NCBI GenBank assembly: GCA_019417465.1
Contig: DXVF01000017.1
Location: 1-32,277, forward strand
DNA: 32,277 bases
Direction of reading: 5' to 3'
Origin: Clostridiales bacterium
Lineage (GTDB): Bacteria > Bacillota > Clostridia > TANB77 > CAG-508
Shown here: piece after piece, positions 1 through 7,659 of the stretch
Position numbering within the stretch: position 1 is the stretch's first letter
Layout: every line of letters starts with the position of its first letter
Program-made: the position numbers and the translations under genes
Notes under the pieces: generated by a model
The model's input: the letters and a program-made list of their open reading frames with translations, nothing else
Database searches by the model: none
Told to the model about the DNA's origin: nothing

Positions 1-108
1 ATAAAAAATAGGCCATTAAAACAAAAAATAAATAATTAAATAAAATTGAATTACTAAAAAAGAGATAAATTAGGTTAATATAATAGTTGATAAATTTATT
101 AATTTTTC

Positions 109-141
109 AGTGATAATTTGATCTTGAGAAATCAGATCACT
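109..141. repeat. Imperfect hairpin downstream of the dnaI-type gene
   Basis: AGTGAT at 109-114 pairs with ATCACT at 136-141, and an inner TGAT pairs with ATCA around an 8-nt loop. It has no adjoining T-run. The rest of 1-229 is A+T-rich and I see no gene in it. Confidence 0.3.
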
Positions 142-197
142 ATTATACAAAATAAATAGCTAAAAAATACAAATAAGGTATTATAGGACATATGAAA

Positions 198-221
198 CCC
201 CCAGTTAATGTAAACTAGGGG
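198..221 (-). terminator. Weak possible terminator of the dnaD-dnaI unit
   Basis: On the minus strand CCCC-(T)-AGTT, a short loop and AACTGGGG form a G+C-rich stem with one bulge, followed by TTTC only. It sits 8 nt past the stop of the helicase-loader gene. The T-run is poor, so termination may be inefficient. Confidence 0.35.
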
Positions 222-229
222 ATAATTAT

Positions 230-1228
230 CTAACTTCTCAATTTAAATCGCAAGTCTTCTCCGAAAAATCTACATATATTATAATAGCCAATAAATCTTG
301 AAACAATACGTTCATCATAAGAATTAAATAGATTCTGTATGCTCAAGTTGGTAGAAATAATAGTTTTTGTAGCTCTATTATTTTGATTTAATAATCTAGT
401 ATTAATAATATTAAATAATTCAGTAAATTTCATATTATTAATACATTCAGTACCTAAATCATCTATAATTAATAAATCCACATCTAAAATATTATTATAA
501 ATATTATTTGGATTTTTGCCGAATCGATAATCTATAATAGTATCTAGCATAATAGGAGCTGTTTGATATAAAACAGTTTTTTGTTTCTTTAAAACTTCAT
601 TTGCTATACAGCTAGATAAAAAAGTTTTTCCAAGCCCAGTGTTTCCAGTAAAGAGTAGATTTTTTTCATCTAAATTATCGAAATTATCGATAAAATTAAA
701 ACATATTTGTTTAATAATTTCTATGTTTTCTCTAGGAGATTTGTCACATCCAAATTTTGCAGTATCCACAACATCTGAATAAACTGTGGAATTAAAGGTA
801 GAAAAATTTTGTTTTTCTAGATTTGCAAAATTAGATTTATTATATTCTAAATTGAATAGTTTTTGTTTTAAGCAATTACACATCTTAGTTTCATAATTAT
901 TTGTTACATATCCAGTATCTTTACAAATATTACATTCATAATTAGGTGTTAAATAATTGTAATCTTTACCTATAGAAAAAAGTAGTTCTTTCTTTTCTTT
1001 TCTCAAATTATCAATGCAAGTATTTAAATTATTAATAATATCCTTATTATTTCTTTGTATAAGTTCTTTGGCTGAAGATATTGCTAAAGAGCTTAGCTCT
1101 CTATCTATTTCTTGTAATCTAGGATAAGAATCATATAATTTATTTTTTCTATATTCTAAATCATTTTCTTCTTGTATACGTTTTTTCTCGTATTCATTTA
1201 AAAGTTTTTTCAAATTTGTATTAATCAT
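230..1228 (-). CDS. dnaI: Helicase-loader ATPase, DnaI/DnaC family
   Basis: AAA+ ATPase of the DnaC/DnaI type, which loads the replicative helicase onto DNA at initiation and restart. Counting from my chosen start, a CxxC...CxC cluster (about residues 99-119) looks like the zinc-binding N-terminal module of gram-positive loaders. It is followed by Walker A GNTGLGKT (about 195-202), Walker B LLIIDDLG, and a sensor region with the Thr-Asn of 'IISTNLS' and the Arg of 'ERIVSRF'. The frame stays open to 1261, but the ATG at 1228 has an AAGGA site about 10 nt upstream while the upstream ATG would overlap the preceding gene, so 1228 is chosen. It lies 16 nt after the DnaD-like gene and is surely cotranscribed with it. 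In Clostridia this DnaD-loader pair is normally chromosomal. IstB-type transposition helpers share the fold, but no transposase is present. Confidence 0.88.
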   Translation of the reverse strand: MINTNLKKLLNEYEKKRIQEENDLEYRKNKLYDSYPRLQEIDRELSSLAISSAKELIQRNNKDIINNLNTCIDNLRKEKKELLFSIGKDYNYLTPNYECNICKDTGYVTNNYETKMCNCLKQKLFNLEYNKSNFANLEKQNFSTFNSTVYSDVVDTAKFGCDKSPRENIEIIKQICFNFIDNFDNLDEKNLLFTGNTGLGKTFLSSCIANEVLKKQKTVLYQTAPIMLDTIIDYRFGKNPNNIYNNILDVDLLIIDDLGTECINNMKFTELFNIINTRLLNQNNRATKTIISTNLSIQNLFNSYDERIVSRFIGYYNICRFFGEDLRFKLRS

Positions 1229-1244
1229 AAAGTTCACATCCTTT

Positions 1245-2210
1245 TTATATATTGTTAGCATATAGATTATTTAAATTATCATAATTTCTCTGATCATAAT
1301 TTTGATAACCAGATTTTTTTTCTAATTCTTTAACACTTTTATTTTTTTGTTTCATATCATTTAAAAATTTATGTATATCTTCTGTAGTAGAAAATTTTCT
1401 CTCATGCCAATCTGAGAGCAATTTATCTAGATAATCAAAACTAGGATTAGCTTTGGAAGTTGTTTTTTTCAATGCTATTTCAATAATGTCCATAGGATAA
1501 TTATATTCAATGGTCCATTTTTCAATATATGCTTCCTCATATTGTGATAATTGTCTAGTAATACCTAATTTTTTAGAAATAGTTTTAGATATTTTTTTCA
1601 ATTTTTCTTGTTTTTCATAATAAATATCTAGATCATTAAATGTCTTAATATTATTTTTTGCCCATGCATCTGCAACTGCTTGAATATAGTTTCTATGAAG
1701 AGCGGATCTATTAAAACAATATCTGAATAGTGCAATCATTACTTCTTCATCAAAATTATATTTACTAAACCACAAATCAATATCACTATACCATGATGGA
1801 GACATTATTCCTTGGAAAAATTCATTATTAATATTTTCGATTGCTTTTGCACGGTACTGATTTTCAGCAGTTTTTTGTAATTGTTCTGGAGAAGAAGTAA
1901 TTCTAGGGTTATATAATTTATGTAATTCTAATTCTTGTAAATCATTAATGATAAAACCAGAATTTTTCTTTGTAATAAGAGCTTCATCTTCTAAATATTT
2001 TATTGCATCTTGAATGGTTTTTAAGGGTAATTCTAGTTTTTTTGATAAGTCATTAATTTTTATGTCTTTTCCATATTTTGATAAAAATATCAAATACAAA
2101 TATACTTTAATATAATCGCCAGGTGTCTGAGATATATATTCTGTAAAGAAAACATCTGGTAGCTCTGTATAAGAAAATAAAAGTGGCTTGTCATTTTGTT
2201 CTAATTTCAT
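1245..2210 (-). CDS. dnaD: DnaD-domain replication initiation protein
   Basis: DnaD/DnaB-like protein (321 aa) acting in primosome assembly and helicase loading at the origin. Residues 1-100 resemble the winged-helix N-terminal domain ('GDYIKVYLYLIFLSKYG', then an HTH-like 'INDLSKKLELPLKTIQDAIKYL'). Two DnaD/DnaB_2 C-terminal repeats follow: one around 'YIQAVADAWAKNNIKT' (about 175-192), the other ending 'NPSFDYLDKLLSDWHERKFST' (about 255-275), the motif used for DNA and loader contact. The ATG has a GAGGAAG site 7 nt upstream. It has its own strong promoter (2243-2271) and is followed at 16 nt by the loader ATPase. The pair is an authentic replication module. The type IV secretion-like operon upstream is read in the same direction, with no obvious terminator between. 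Confidence 0.85.
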   Translation of the reverse strand: MKLEQNDKPLLFSYTELPDVFFTEYISQTPGDYIKVYLYLIFLSKYGKDIKINDLSKKLELPLKTIQDAIKYLEDEALITKKNSGFIINDLQELELHKLYNPRITSSPEQLQKTAENQYRAKAIENINNEFFQGIMSPSWYSDIDLWFSKYNFDEEVMIALFRYCFNRSALHRNYIQAVADAWAKNNIKTFNDLDIYYEKQEKLKKISKTISKKLGITRQLSQYEEAYIEKWTIEYNYPMDIIEIALKKTTSKANPSFDYLDKLLSDWHERKFSTTEDIHKFLNDMKQKNKSVKELEKKSGYQNYDQRNYDNLNNLYANNI

Positions 2211-2223
2211 ATGTATACTTCCT

Positions 2224-2259
2224 CTCTAAAATATTTTGTCAAATTATATCATTTTAGAG
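2224..2259. promoter_or_regulatory. 9-bp inverted repeat flanking the dnaD -10 box
   Basis: CTCTAAAAT at 2224-2232 and its exact complement ATTTTAGAG at 2251-2259, separated by 18 bp. One arm lies in the promoter spacer and the other just before the dnaD ribosome site. The placement suits an operator for a dimeric repressor. As RNA only one arm would be transcribed, so a DNA-level role is more likely. Confidence 0.45.
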
Positions 2260-2271
2260 TAACTTTTACAA
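2243..2271 (-). promoter_or_regulatory. Sigma-A promoter for dnaD-dnaI
   Basis: Minus strand: -35 TTGTAA (2266-2271), a 17-bp spacer, and -10 TATAAT (2243-2248) with an extended TGA immediately before it. It lies about 32 nt upstream of the dnaD ATG. Confidence 0.75.
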
Positions 2272-2423
2272 TATATTAAAGAGAAAATATAAATATGAAT
2301 TTATACACGATTTCATACTTTTAATTTGCAAGGAAAATATAGATTTAAATATATTGGAAGTTTATATTTATAAAATTTTAAGAATATCGAGTGATAAATC
2401 AATTTTGAGAGAATTTTAGTTGA

Positions 2424-2714
2424 CTAAGAACGAATTTTTTTATAAATATAAATTTTATTACTTATAAAAAAATTATAAATATAAGCTAGCACATAAATTA
2501 TACTTTCATTACTAAAACTAATAATACTAATAAGAAAAAGGGGAAAACAAAGTATTATAAAAAGAAATATTTTTATACTAAGATTAGTAGAAAACAAATT
2601 TAAAATAAAATATATTATGATATCCCAGATGATGTTAAAAATAATTGTTTGATAATCTATGAAACCAAGTATTTTATTTTTATATTTGTAATTCTGTGGA
2701 ATTATAAAGTTGAT
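2424..2714 (-). CDS. PrgI/TcpE-like small membrane protein with apparent AUC start
   Basis: A 96-residue frame with no ATG, GTG or TTG near its 5' end. It reads (I/M)NFIIPQNYKYKNKILGFIDY, then two hydrophobic segments (about 23-44 and 48-66), then a basic tail ending KIYIYKKIRS. The 'VPxNYKxKxKIxGxIDYxT' opening and two-helix hairpin resemble PrgI/TcpE-type inner-membrane proteins of gram-positive type IV secretion operons. A perfect GGAGGTGATC ribosome site lies 14 nt after the stop of the TrbL-like gene, and 7 nt after its GGAGG comes codon ATC (2712-2714), which is where family members begin. I infer initiation at AUC, or loss of an ATG by point change. In other systems a VirB4 ATPase gene follows PrgI; none does here. 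Gene reality is likely, the start codon is unusual. Confidence 0.7.
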   Translation of the reverse strand: MNFIIPQNYKYKNKILGFIDYQTIIFNIIWDIIIYFILNLFSTNLSIKIFLFIILCFPLFLISIISFSNESIIYVLAYIYNFFISNKIYIYKKIRS

Positions 2715-2728
2715 AAGATCACCTCCAA

Positions 2729-3610
2729 TTATTTGAATAAATTTTTTATTGTATAAATGCTATTAGAAAAAGTTGTATTTATACCGCCAACTAATTCTTT
2801 TATGTAAATATTAGATTTTGTTAGAGCATAAAGAGAAGATAAATATAATAATTTTAAAAGTATATTATTTGAATCAATATTTATTGAGAATATTATTAAT
2901 AAAACTATACTAACAAAACTTTGAATAATTAATAAAGCAAAAAAACCTCTAAACCAAGATTTGAAAAACCAATTACTAGTATTTGAAATAAGAGATAAAA
3001 ATGCAAAAGGAGAAATAAGAATAAAAATTTTAACAAGTATATAACGAAGAGAGTATGTAAAAAGTAAATTAATTAATTCAAAAGATATAAAACTTTTTAT
3101 AATACCATCCATCGAAAATAAATTAAAATCATTTTTTCCGATAACTATTACAGAATTTATTTTTTTTATAATTTCTGTAAAATTAATATTAGTCTTAAAA
3201 ATATTTTCGCCTATTTCCCTAATAGCCAAAGAGATTAAAGAATTTATATTAATAATCTGTTCACATATAAAAAAAGATGAATTCATTAGTATTCCAAAAA
3301 TCAATAATTTAAATAAAAATTGAAAAGGTTTTTCTATATTAGTAAAAGTGAAATGTGAATATAGTAATCTTATACAATAAAAAATAATAAAAGAAATTAA
3401 TAATGAATTACAAATTAAAAGTATTCCACTATATGAATTAGTGCCGAAAATTTTTTGAAAAAAAGAATCACTAAAAATATCTGTGTTTATAAAAGTAATT
3501 TCATCTAAGATTAAATAAATATTGTTGTCAATTGACGAGAACAAATTACCAAATAAAATATTTATACTATTGGCAATAATTTCTGTTATATTTTTTGATG
3601 AAGAGTTCAA
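2729..3610 (-). CDS. VirB6/TrbL-like polytopic membrane protein
   Basis: A 293-residue protein with about six hydrophobic segments: for example 'GILLICNSLLISFIIFYCIRLL' cut to its core near 63-82, others near 100-118, 180-205, 215-245 and 250-265. A soluble loop lies at 120-165. Size, position between a pilin-like gene and a PrgI-like gene, and topology match the VirB6/TrbL channel subunit of type IV secretion systems. Sequence identity to named members cannot be judged by eye. The start is a TTG at 3610 preceded by GGAGG with 8-nt spacing. It is 12 nt downstream of the pilin-like gene and 14 nt upstream of the PrgI-like gene, so all are one transcript. It could be another multi-span conjugation protein, but its family neighbourhood supports TrbL. 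Confidence 0.62.
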   Translation of the reverse strand: MNSSSKNITEIIANSINILFGNLFSSIDNNIYLILDEITFINTDIFSDSFFQKIFGTNSYSGILLICNSLLISFIIFYCIRLLYSHFTFTNIEKPFQFLFKLLIFGILMNSSFFICEQIININSLISLAIREIGENIFKTNINFTEIIKKINSVIVIGKNDFNLFSMDGIIKSFISFELINLLFTYSLRYILVKIFILISPFAFLSLISNTSNWFFKSWFRGFFALLIIQSFVSIVLLIIFSINIDSNNILLKLLYLSSLYALTKSNIYIKELVGGINTTFSNSIYTIKNLFK

Positions 3611-3622
3611 AAATTATACCTC

Positions 3623-3952
3623 CTAACCAATCAAACTTTTTATTGCTGCAAGTATTAAATCTGTTGCTAAAATAAAAGCATAAGAAAATAATGATCCTTT
3701 AATCAATTTTTTACCAATTCTTAATCTTTCTTCATCTCCGAAACTAAATTTTTTCATAAAAATACCTGTTCCTACGGCAACAGCAGCTGCAGGGGTTGCG
3801 AGTTTTAAAATCCAACCTTTGATTTTTGTGAAAGCTGAATTTAGTTTTGTTACAATTTTAGGATCGGCTGCAAATGAAAATTGAGTAGAAAAAAACAATA
3901 AAATAAGAATAAATATAATTGAAAATAATATAAAGAATTTATTTTTTTTCAT
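3623..3952 (-). CDS. VirB2/CagC-like pilin precursor
   Basis: A 109-residue protein with a Lys-rich N-terminus, a hydrophobic signal core and a signal-peptidase-like site after 'FSFAA' (about residue 29). The mature part has a short amphipathic stretch, an Ala-rich hydrophobic segment 'LATPAAAVAVGTGIFM' (about 51-66), a charged loop (KKFSFGDEERLRIGKK) and a second hydrophobic segment to the C-terminus. This is the layout of VirB2/TrbC/CagC pilins: cleaved signal, two helices, short charged loop. The ATG lies inside the end of the coupling-protein gene (14-nt overlap), with AAGGAAG as ribosome site, so translation is probably coupled. Function as a pilus or channel subunit is inferred from architecture and neighbours. 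Confidence 0.65.
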   Translation of the reverse strand: MKKNKFFILFSIIFILILLFFSTQFSFAADPKIVTKLNSAFTKIKGWILKLATPAAAVAVGTGIFMKKFSFGDEERLRIGKKLIKGSLFSYAFILATDLILAAIKSLIG

Positions 3953-5645
3953 ATGTCTTCCTTTCTTTAAAATATGGAATTAAATTTATTTTTTGAGAAG
4001 GAATAATATCAATTCCATTAGAAATAAAAGATATACAAGTAAATGTCTGTAATTCACGAGTGAAAAAATTTGTATTATAAATAAAATCTGATTGAAAATA
4101 TTGATTAATGCTTTCAGATATATTAGATTTATTTGAATAAAAAGAATTTGTAAGATAATTGTATGAAGTTTCATTGGAATTTTCAGATATTGTTTTAGAG
4201 ATTTTCTCTTTTTCTTCTTTGCCTATTTGTTTTTGTATCTCTTCGATAGTAAAAAGATCATCACTTCTAAACCACAATTTATTTACTAAACTCTGTAGTA
4301 TAACTCTTAAATTTGTATTATCTTGTAGTGTGTTTAACAAAGAACTATAGCTTTGAGTAGATACAATATTAATACACTTTGCTTCTCTACTCTGAGCAAA
4401 GAAATCTGCATCATTAAAGGTTACGTATTCATGGTATTCATCACATATAAATGCTACAGTTCTCATTGATGTTTTTCTCGATAATCTTGATAATACTTCT
4501 GTCTGAAAATCTAACTTTAAATATGTTGCAATTATTTTTGATAAATTTCTATATTCTGATATATTCATATTTAAAACCACTATTTTACCAGTATTGATTA
4601 GATCTGAGAAACCAGAGAAATTTTCTTCATCTCTATTTGGATTAAAGGTTTTAGAAACTCTATAATCAGAAATAAAATAATTTGTGATTCTTGTTATTTC
4701 TGATTTTAATATTGATAGAGTTCTTTCATCCATCTTCCAATATTCTTCTTCTAAAAAAGTAATAGAAGATAATAAATCGTGATTTTTTTCAGAATCAAAC
4801 TCTTGTGCTAAAAAAATGTTTCTCAATATTTTAATTTTTTGTAGATAGTAATCTTTACTAGTGATTAATTTATGAATTTCTATAAAGGTTACATAATTAT
4901 CGTTATAAACTCTACATAATTTTATACATTCTGTTAATATTTGTTCTGCTTTATCTAACCAATAAGATTCTGTATTGTTTTTTGAAAATAGTAATAATAT
5001 GGTTTTTAATCTATTTGCTAAAACAGAAGCTTTTAAATTAGGTTTATTTAAAGGATTATATTTGTATTTTCCATCAAGTTCTATCACAATTATGTCATCT
5101 AATCTATTATACATTTTAGCAAATTTATATACTTCACTATGATAATTTCCTTTAACATCTAGAATTAACATACCTATTTTTTCTGAATTATTAAAATGAT
5201 TATGTTCTATTATCTGCTTTGTAAAAGGATACATCGCACTACTTGTTTTACCAGTACCAATTGTTCCAGTAATTAATATATTTTGGTAAAGTGATTTTTC
5301 AGGAATATATATATCATTATTATTTTGATCATATCCTATATATAAGTTAAAATTAGAATTAGATAAATCTATTTTTTCATGGTTGTTTGGTATTGAATTT
5401 TTGTTTTCTTTTTTATAAATGTTTCTATATACATAATTGGAAATAATAATAGAAGAAAAAAAATATGTAACAATAAATAAAATTTTTATATTATTCCAAA
5501 AAATTGGATATGTTTTACAAATATTAAATGGATGAATAGCATAATAAAAAATTAAATCATTGGATAAATATATAGGAAAAAAAATAATAATACCTAATGT
5601 AAATAAAATAGATGAACAAATAAAAATAAAAGTATAGCGTTTCAT
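3939..5645 (-). CDS. Type IV coupling protein, VirD4/TraG family
   Basis: A 568-residue membrane-anchored ATPase that in type IV systems brings substrate to the channel. Two N-terminal membrane helices (about 5-30 and 50-72) precede an NTPase domain with Walker A GTIGTGKT (127-134). Walker B-type strands are 'GMLILDVKG' and, near 395-405, 'TVAFICDEYHEY', the conserved DE pair of the TraD/TraG C-terminal domain. 'STQSYSSLL' corresponds to the sensor motif after it. Length is normal for a compact VirD4. It starts 7 nt after the stop of the tiny upstream gene without a good ribosome site, suggesting coupled translation, and overlaps the pilin-like gene. No relaxase or VirB4 is nearby, so whether it handles DNA or protein is unknown. 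Confidence 0.85.
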   Translation of the reverse strand: MKRYTFIFICSSILFTLGIIIFFPIYLSNDLIFYYAIHPFNICKTYPIFWNNIKILFIVTYFFSSIIISNYVYRNIYKKENKNSIPNNHEKIDLSNSNFNLYIGYDQNNNDIYIPEKSLYQNILITGTIGTGKTSSAMYPFTKQIIEHNHFNNSEKIGMLILDVKGNYHSEVYKFAKMYNRLDDIIVIELDGKYKYNPLNKPNLKASVLANRLKTILLLFSKNNTESYWLDKAEQILTECIKLCRVYNDNYVTFIEIHKLITSKDYYLQKIKILRNIFLAQEFDSEKNHDLLSSITFLEEEYWKMDERTLSILKSEITRITNYFISDYRVSKTFNPNRDEENFSGFSDLINTGKIVVLNMNISEYRNLSKIIATYLKLDFQTEVLSRLSRKTSMRTVAFICDEYHEYVTFNDADFFAQSREAKCINIVSTQSYSSLLNTLQDNTNLRVILQSLVNKLWFRSDDLFTIEEIQKQIGKEEKEKISKTISENSNETSYNYLTNSFYSNKSNISESINQYFQSDFIYNTNFFTRELQTFTCISFISNGIDIIPSQKINLIPYFKERKTYEKK

Positions 5646-5652
5646 AATAACT

Positions 5653-5799
5653 TTATTTTAGATCTTCTTTTTTTATTGATAATTTAGAACCTTGCTTTTT
5701 ATGGAAAATATTCGTTTCAAAGAATGTATAAATTGTATAAAATATAATGAAAATGTTGAATATAAAAATTAGAAGAAATAAATTAAATAATTTTTGAAT
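5653..5799 (-). CDS. Tiny membrane protein, first gene of the T4SS-like operon, apparent AUU start
   Basis: A single strongly hydrophobic segment (LFLLIFIFNIFIIFYTIYTF) near the N-terminus followed by a basic tail ending KKEDLK: 48 residues if started at ATT (5797-5799). The frame extends upstream to a TTG at 5835, but that codon overlaps the operon's -10 box, so it cannot be in the message. A GGAG-type site (AGGAG, 5808-5812) lies 8 nt before the ATT. The GTG at 5806 overlaps the ribosome site itself. I recognise no family; position suggests an accessory membrane subunit of the secretion-like complex or a short leader protein that feeds ribosomes to the coupling-protein gene 7 nt downstream. 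Confidence 0.5.
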   Translation of the reverse strand: MQKLFNLFLLIFIFNIFIIFYTIYTFFETNIFHKKQGSKLSIKKEDLK

Positions 5800-5826
5800 T
5801 AATATCACTCCTCTCAAATTAATTGG

Positions 5827-5855
5827 ATAATACAATAATTTTTCAAATTTGTCTA
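5827..5855 (-). promoter_or_regulatory. Promoter of the T4SS-like operon
   Basis: Minus strand: -35 TAGACA (5850-5855), 17-bp spacer, -10 TATTAT (5827-5832). The predicted start near 5820 leaves a leader of only about 8-10 nt before the first ribosome site. It is divergent from cysS and shares the 77-bp gap with that gene's promoter. Confidence 0.65.
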
Positions 5856-5912
5856 TACTTTTTTGAAAAAAAGTGGTAAAATTTTCATATTATATAAATA
5901 AGAGGTGATGAA

Positions 5913-7301
5913 ATGTTAAAAGTCTGGAATACACTAACAAGAGAAAAAGAAGATTTTGTACCAATAAACAAAGAGGATAATTTAGTTAGTATATACTCAT
6001 GTGGACCGACTGTATATAATAGAGCTCATATTGGAAATATGCGAGCATATGTTTTTATGGATACTTTAAGAAAAGTGCTAAAATATAATGGATATAAATT
6101 AAATCATGTAATGAATATTACGGATGTAGGCCATTTGACATCTGATGCAGATGAGGGAGAAGATAAAATGGAAAAATCTGCAAGAGAAAAAAATATGTCT
6201 GTTTATGAAATTGCAAAAATTTATGCAAATGATTTTTTTGATGACATCAATAAATTAAATATAGAGTCTCCAGAACATATAGCAAAAGCAACAGAACATA
6301 TAAAACAAATGGAGAATTATGTAATTGAAATAATGAATAATGGTTATGCATATGAAACTTCTAAAGGAGTATATTTTGATACAAGTAAATTAAAATCATA
6401 TGGAGAATTATCTAGAATTGATTTAAAAAATCAGAAAGCTGGTGCAAGAATTGAAGTAGATCCAGAGAAAAAGAATCCATTAGATTTTGCTTTATGGATA
6501 AAGGCTCCAGAAAAACATATTATGAAATGGGATAGCAAATTTGGAAAATGTTATCCAGGATGGCATATAGAATGTAGTGCGATGTCTAGAGAATATCTAG
6601 GGGACGTGTTTGATATTCATACAGGTGGTGTAGATCATATACCTGTTCATCATGAAAATGAAATAGCTCAATCCAAAGGAGCAACTGGAAAAAATCCAGC
6701 TCATTATTGGATGCATGTGGAGTTTTTATTAATTGATAATGGTAAAATGTCTAAAAGTTTAGGTAATGTATATTTAATCGATGATTTAGAAAAGAAAGGA
6801 ATAGAACCATTAGCATATAGGTACTTATGCTTTACTTCACATTATAGAAATAAATTAAACTTTACTTGGGAAGCAATTGATTCTGCACAAAAATCATTAC
6901 AGAGATTAAGAAATCTAACAAAAACACATAAGAATAAAAATGAAGATATAGAACAAGAAAAAATAGACAAATATCAATTAGAATTTTTAGAAGCAATTAA
7001 TGATGATTTAAATATGCCACTTGCTATTTCGATAGCATGGGAAGTAGCAAAACAAGAGAAGAAATCAAAAAAATACTATGAATTATTAATGAAGTTTGAT
7101 AAAGTTTTATCACTTGATCTTAATATTGAGAAAGAAAATAATTTAATTATTCCAGAAGAAATAATTAAATTATTAGATGATAGAAAAAAAGCAAGAGAAA
7201 ATAAAGATTTTGAATTATCTGATTCACTAAGGGACAAAATAAAAGAAAAAGGATATGCAGTAAAAGATACTAAAAATGGTCAAGAAATAGAAAAAATATA
7301 A
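5913..7301 (+). CDS. cysS: Cysteinyl-tRNA synthetase
   Basis: Class I aminoacyl-tRNA synthetase (462 aa, usual length) that charges tRNA-Cys in the cytoplasm. Signature HIGH is present as HIGN (about residue 40), KMSKS as 'GKMSKSLGN' (about 277-285). Zinc ligands fit C30 in 'SCGPT', the Cys of 'WHIECSAMS' and the His of 'HHENEIAQS'. A C-terminal helical tRNA-binding part with 'DRKKARENKDFELSDSLRDKI' is typical. The ATG is preceded by GAGGTGAT. A possible promoter is TTGAAA with a 19-bp spacer to TATTAT just upstream. The upstream gap is too short to hold a T-box leader, a common control of such genes in Firmicutes. It appears to be transcribed alone. Confidence 0.97.
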   Translation: MLKVWNTLTREKEDFVPINKEDNLVSIYSCGPTVYNRAHIGNMRAYVFMDTLRKVLKYNGYKLNHVMNITDVGHLTSDADEGEDKMEKSAREKNMSVYEIAKIYANDFFDDINKLNIESPEHIAKATEHIKQMENYVIEIMNNGYAYETSKGVYFDTSKLKSYGELSRIDLKNQKAGARIEVDPEKKNPLDFALWIKAPEKHIMKWDSKFGKCYPGWHIECSAMSREYLGDVFDIHTGGVDHIPVHHENEIAQSKGATGKNPAHYWMHVEFLLIDNGKMSKSLGNVYLIDDLEKKGIEPLAYRYLCFTSHYRNKLNFTWEAIDSAQKSLQRLRNLTKTHKNKNEDIEQEKIDKYQLEFLEAINDDLNMPLAISIAWEVAKQEKKSKKYYELLMKFDKVLSLDLNIEKENNLIIPEEIIKLLDDRKKARENKDFELSDSLRDKIKEKGYAVKDTKNGQEIEKI

Positions 7302-7304
7302 AAA

Positions 7305-7333
7305 TTGCATATTTGTATAAAATTTGGTATAAT
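7305..7333 (+). promoter_or_regulatory. Promoter of the DUF1858 gene
   Basis: TTGCAT (7305-7310), 17-bp spacer, TATAAT (7328-7333); the ribosome site TAGGAGGAA follows about 20 nt later. Confidence 0.65.
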
Positions 7334-7362
7334 TATAAAATAAAATTTTAGGAGGAATAAAA

Positions 7363-7548
7363 ATGATAATAAGTAAAGAAACCAAAATTGGAGAAATTAT
7401 AGAAAATGCTCCAGAAAAAGCAGAAATATTATTAGAAGCTGGAATGCATTGTTTAGGATGCCCAGCATCACAAGGCGAAAGCTTAGAAGAAGCGTGTCAG
7501 GTACATGGAATTGATGTAGAAGAATTATTAAAAAAATTAAATGGATAA
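7363..7548 (+). CDS. DUF1858 domain protein
   Basis: A 61-residue protein that is entirely a DUF1858 domain: 'TKIGEIIENAPEKAEILLEAGMHCLGCP', then a helical tail 'SLEEACQVHGIDVEELLKKLNG'. The CxxC (CLGC, about residues 30-33) is the conserved feature of the family, often annotated as hydrid-cluster-associated redox disulfide protein. The true biochemical role of stand-alone DUF1858 proteins in Clostridia is not established. It has its own promoter and a terminator right after the stop, so it is a single-gene unit. Start ATG has a strong GGAGG site. Confidence 0.85.
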   Translation: MIISKETKIGEIIENAPEKAEILLEAGMHCLGCPASQGESLEEACQVHGIDVEELLKKLNG

Positions 7549-7580
7549 AAAATAGTTACAATTTATTTGTAACTATTTTT
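7547..7580 (+). terminator. Terminator after the DUF1858 gene
   Basis: AAAAATAGTTACAA and TTGTAACTATTTTT form a 14-bp stem around a short A/T loop, ending in the T-run itself. Confidence 0.85.
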
Positions 7581-7596
7581 CTCTTAAAACTTTCAC

Positions 7597-7625
7597 TTGA
7601 AAACTGTTAAATAACATGATATATT
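7597..7625 (+). promoter_or_regulatory. Promoter of pyrC-pyrF
   Basis: TTGAAA (7597-7602), 17-bp spacer ending in an extended TGA, TATATT (7620-7625). The leader to pyrC is under 35 nt, with no PyrR-type attenuator. Confidence 0.65.
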
Positions 7626-7659
7626 TGATACAAGTTAAATTAAAAAGGGGGTAATTATT

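Noticed and set aside
230..1228. DnaC-like ATPase as the IstB helper of an IS21-type element
   Set aside because: There is no IstA transposase and the gene pairs with a DnaD-like gene, so a replication loader is the better call.
5836..5912. T-box leader upstream of cysS
   Set aside because: The gap is only 77 nt, shared by two divergent promoters, too short for a T-box.
7626..7659. Pyrimidine attenuator before pyrC
   Set aside because: The leader is about 30 nt long with no competing hairpins or PyrR site.
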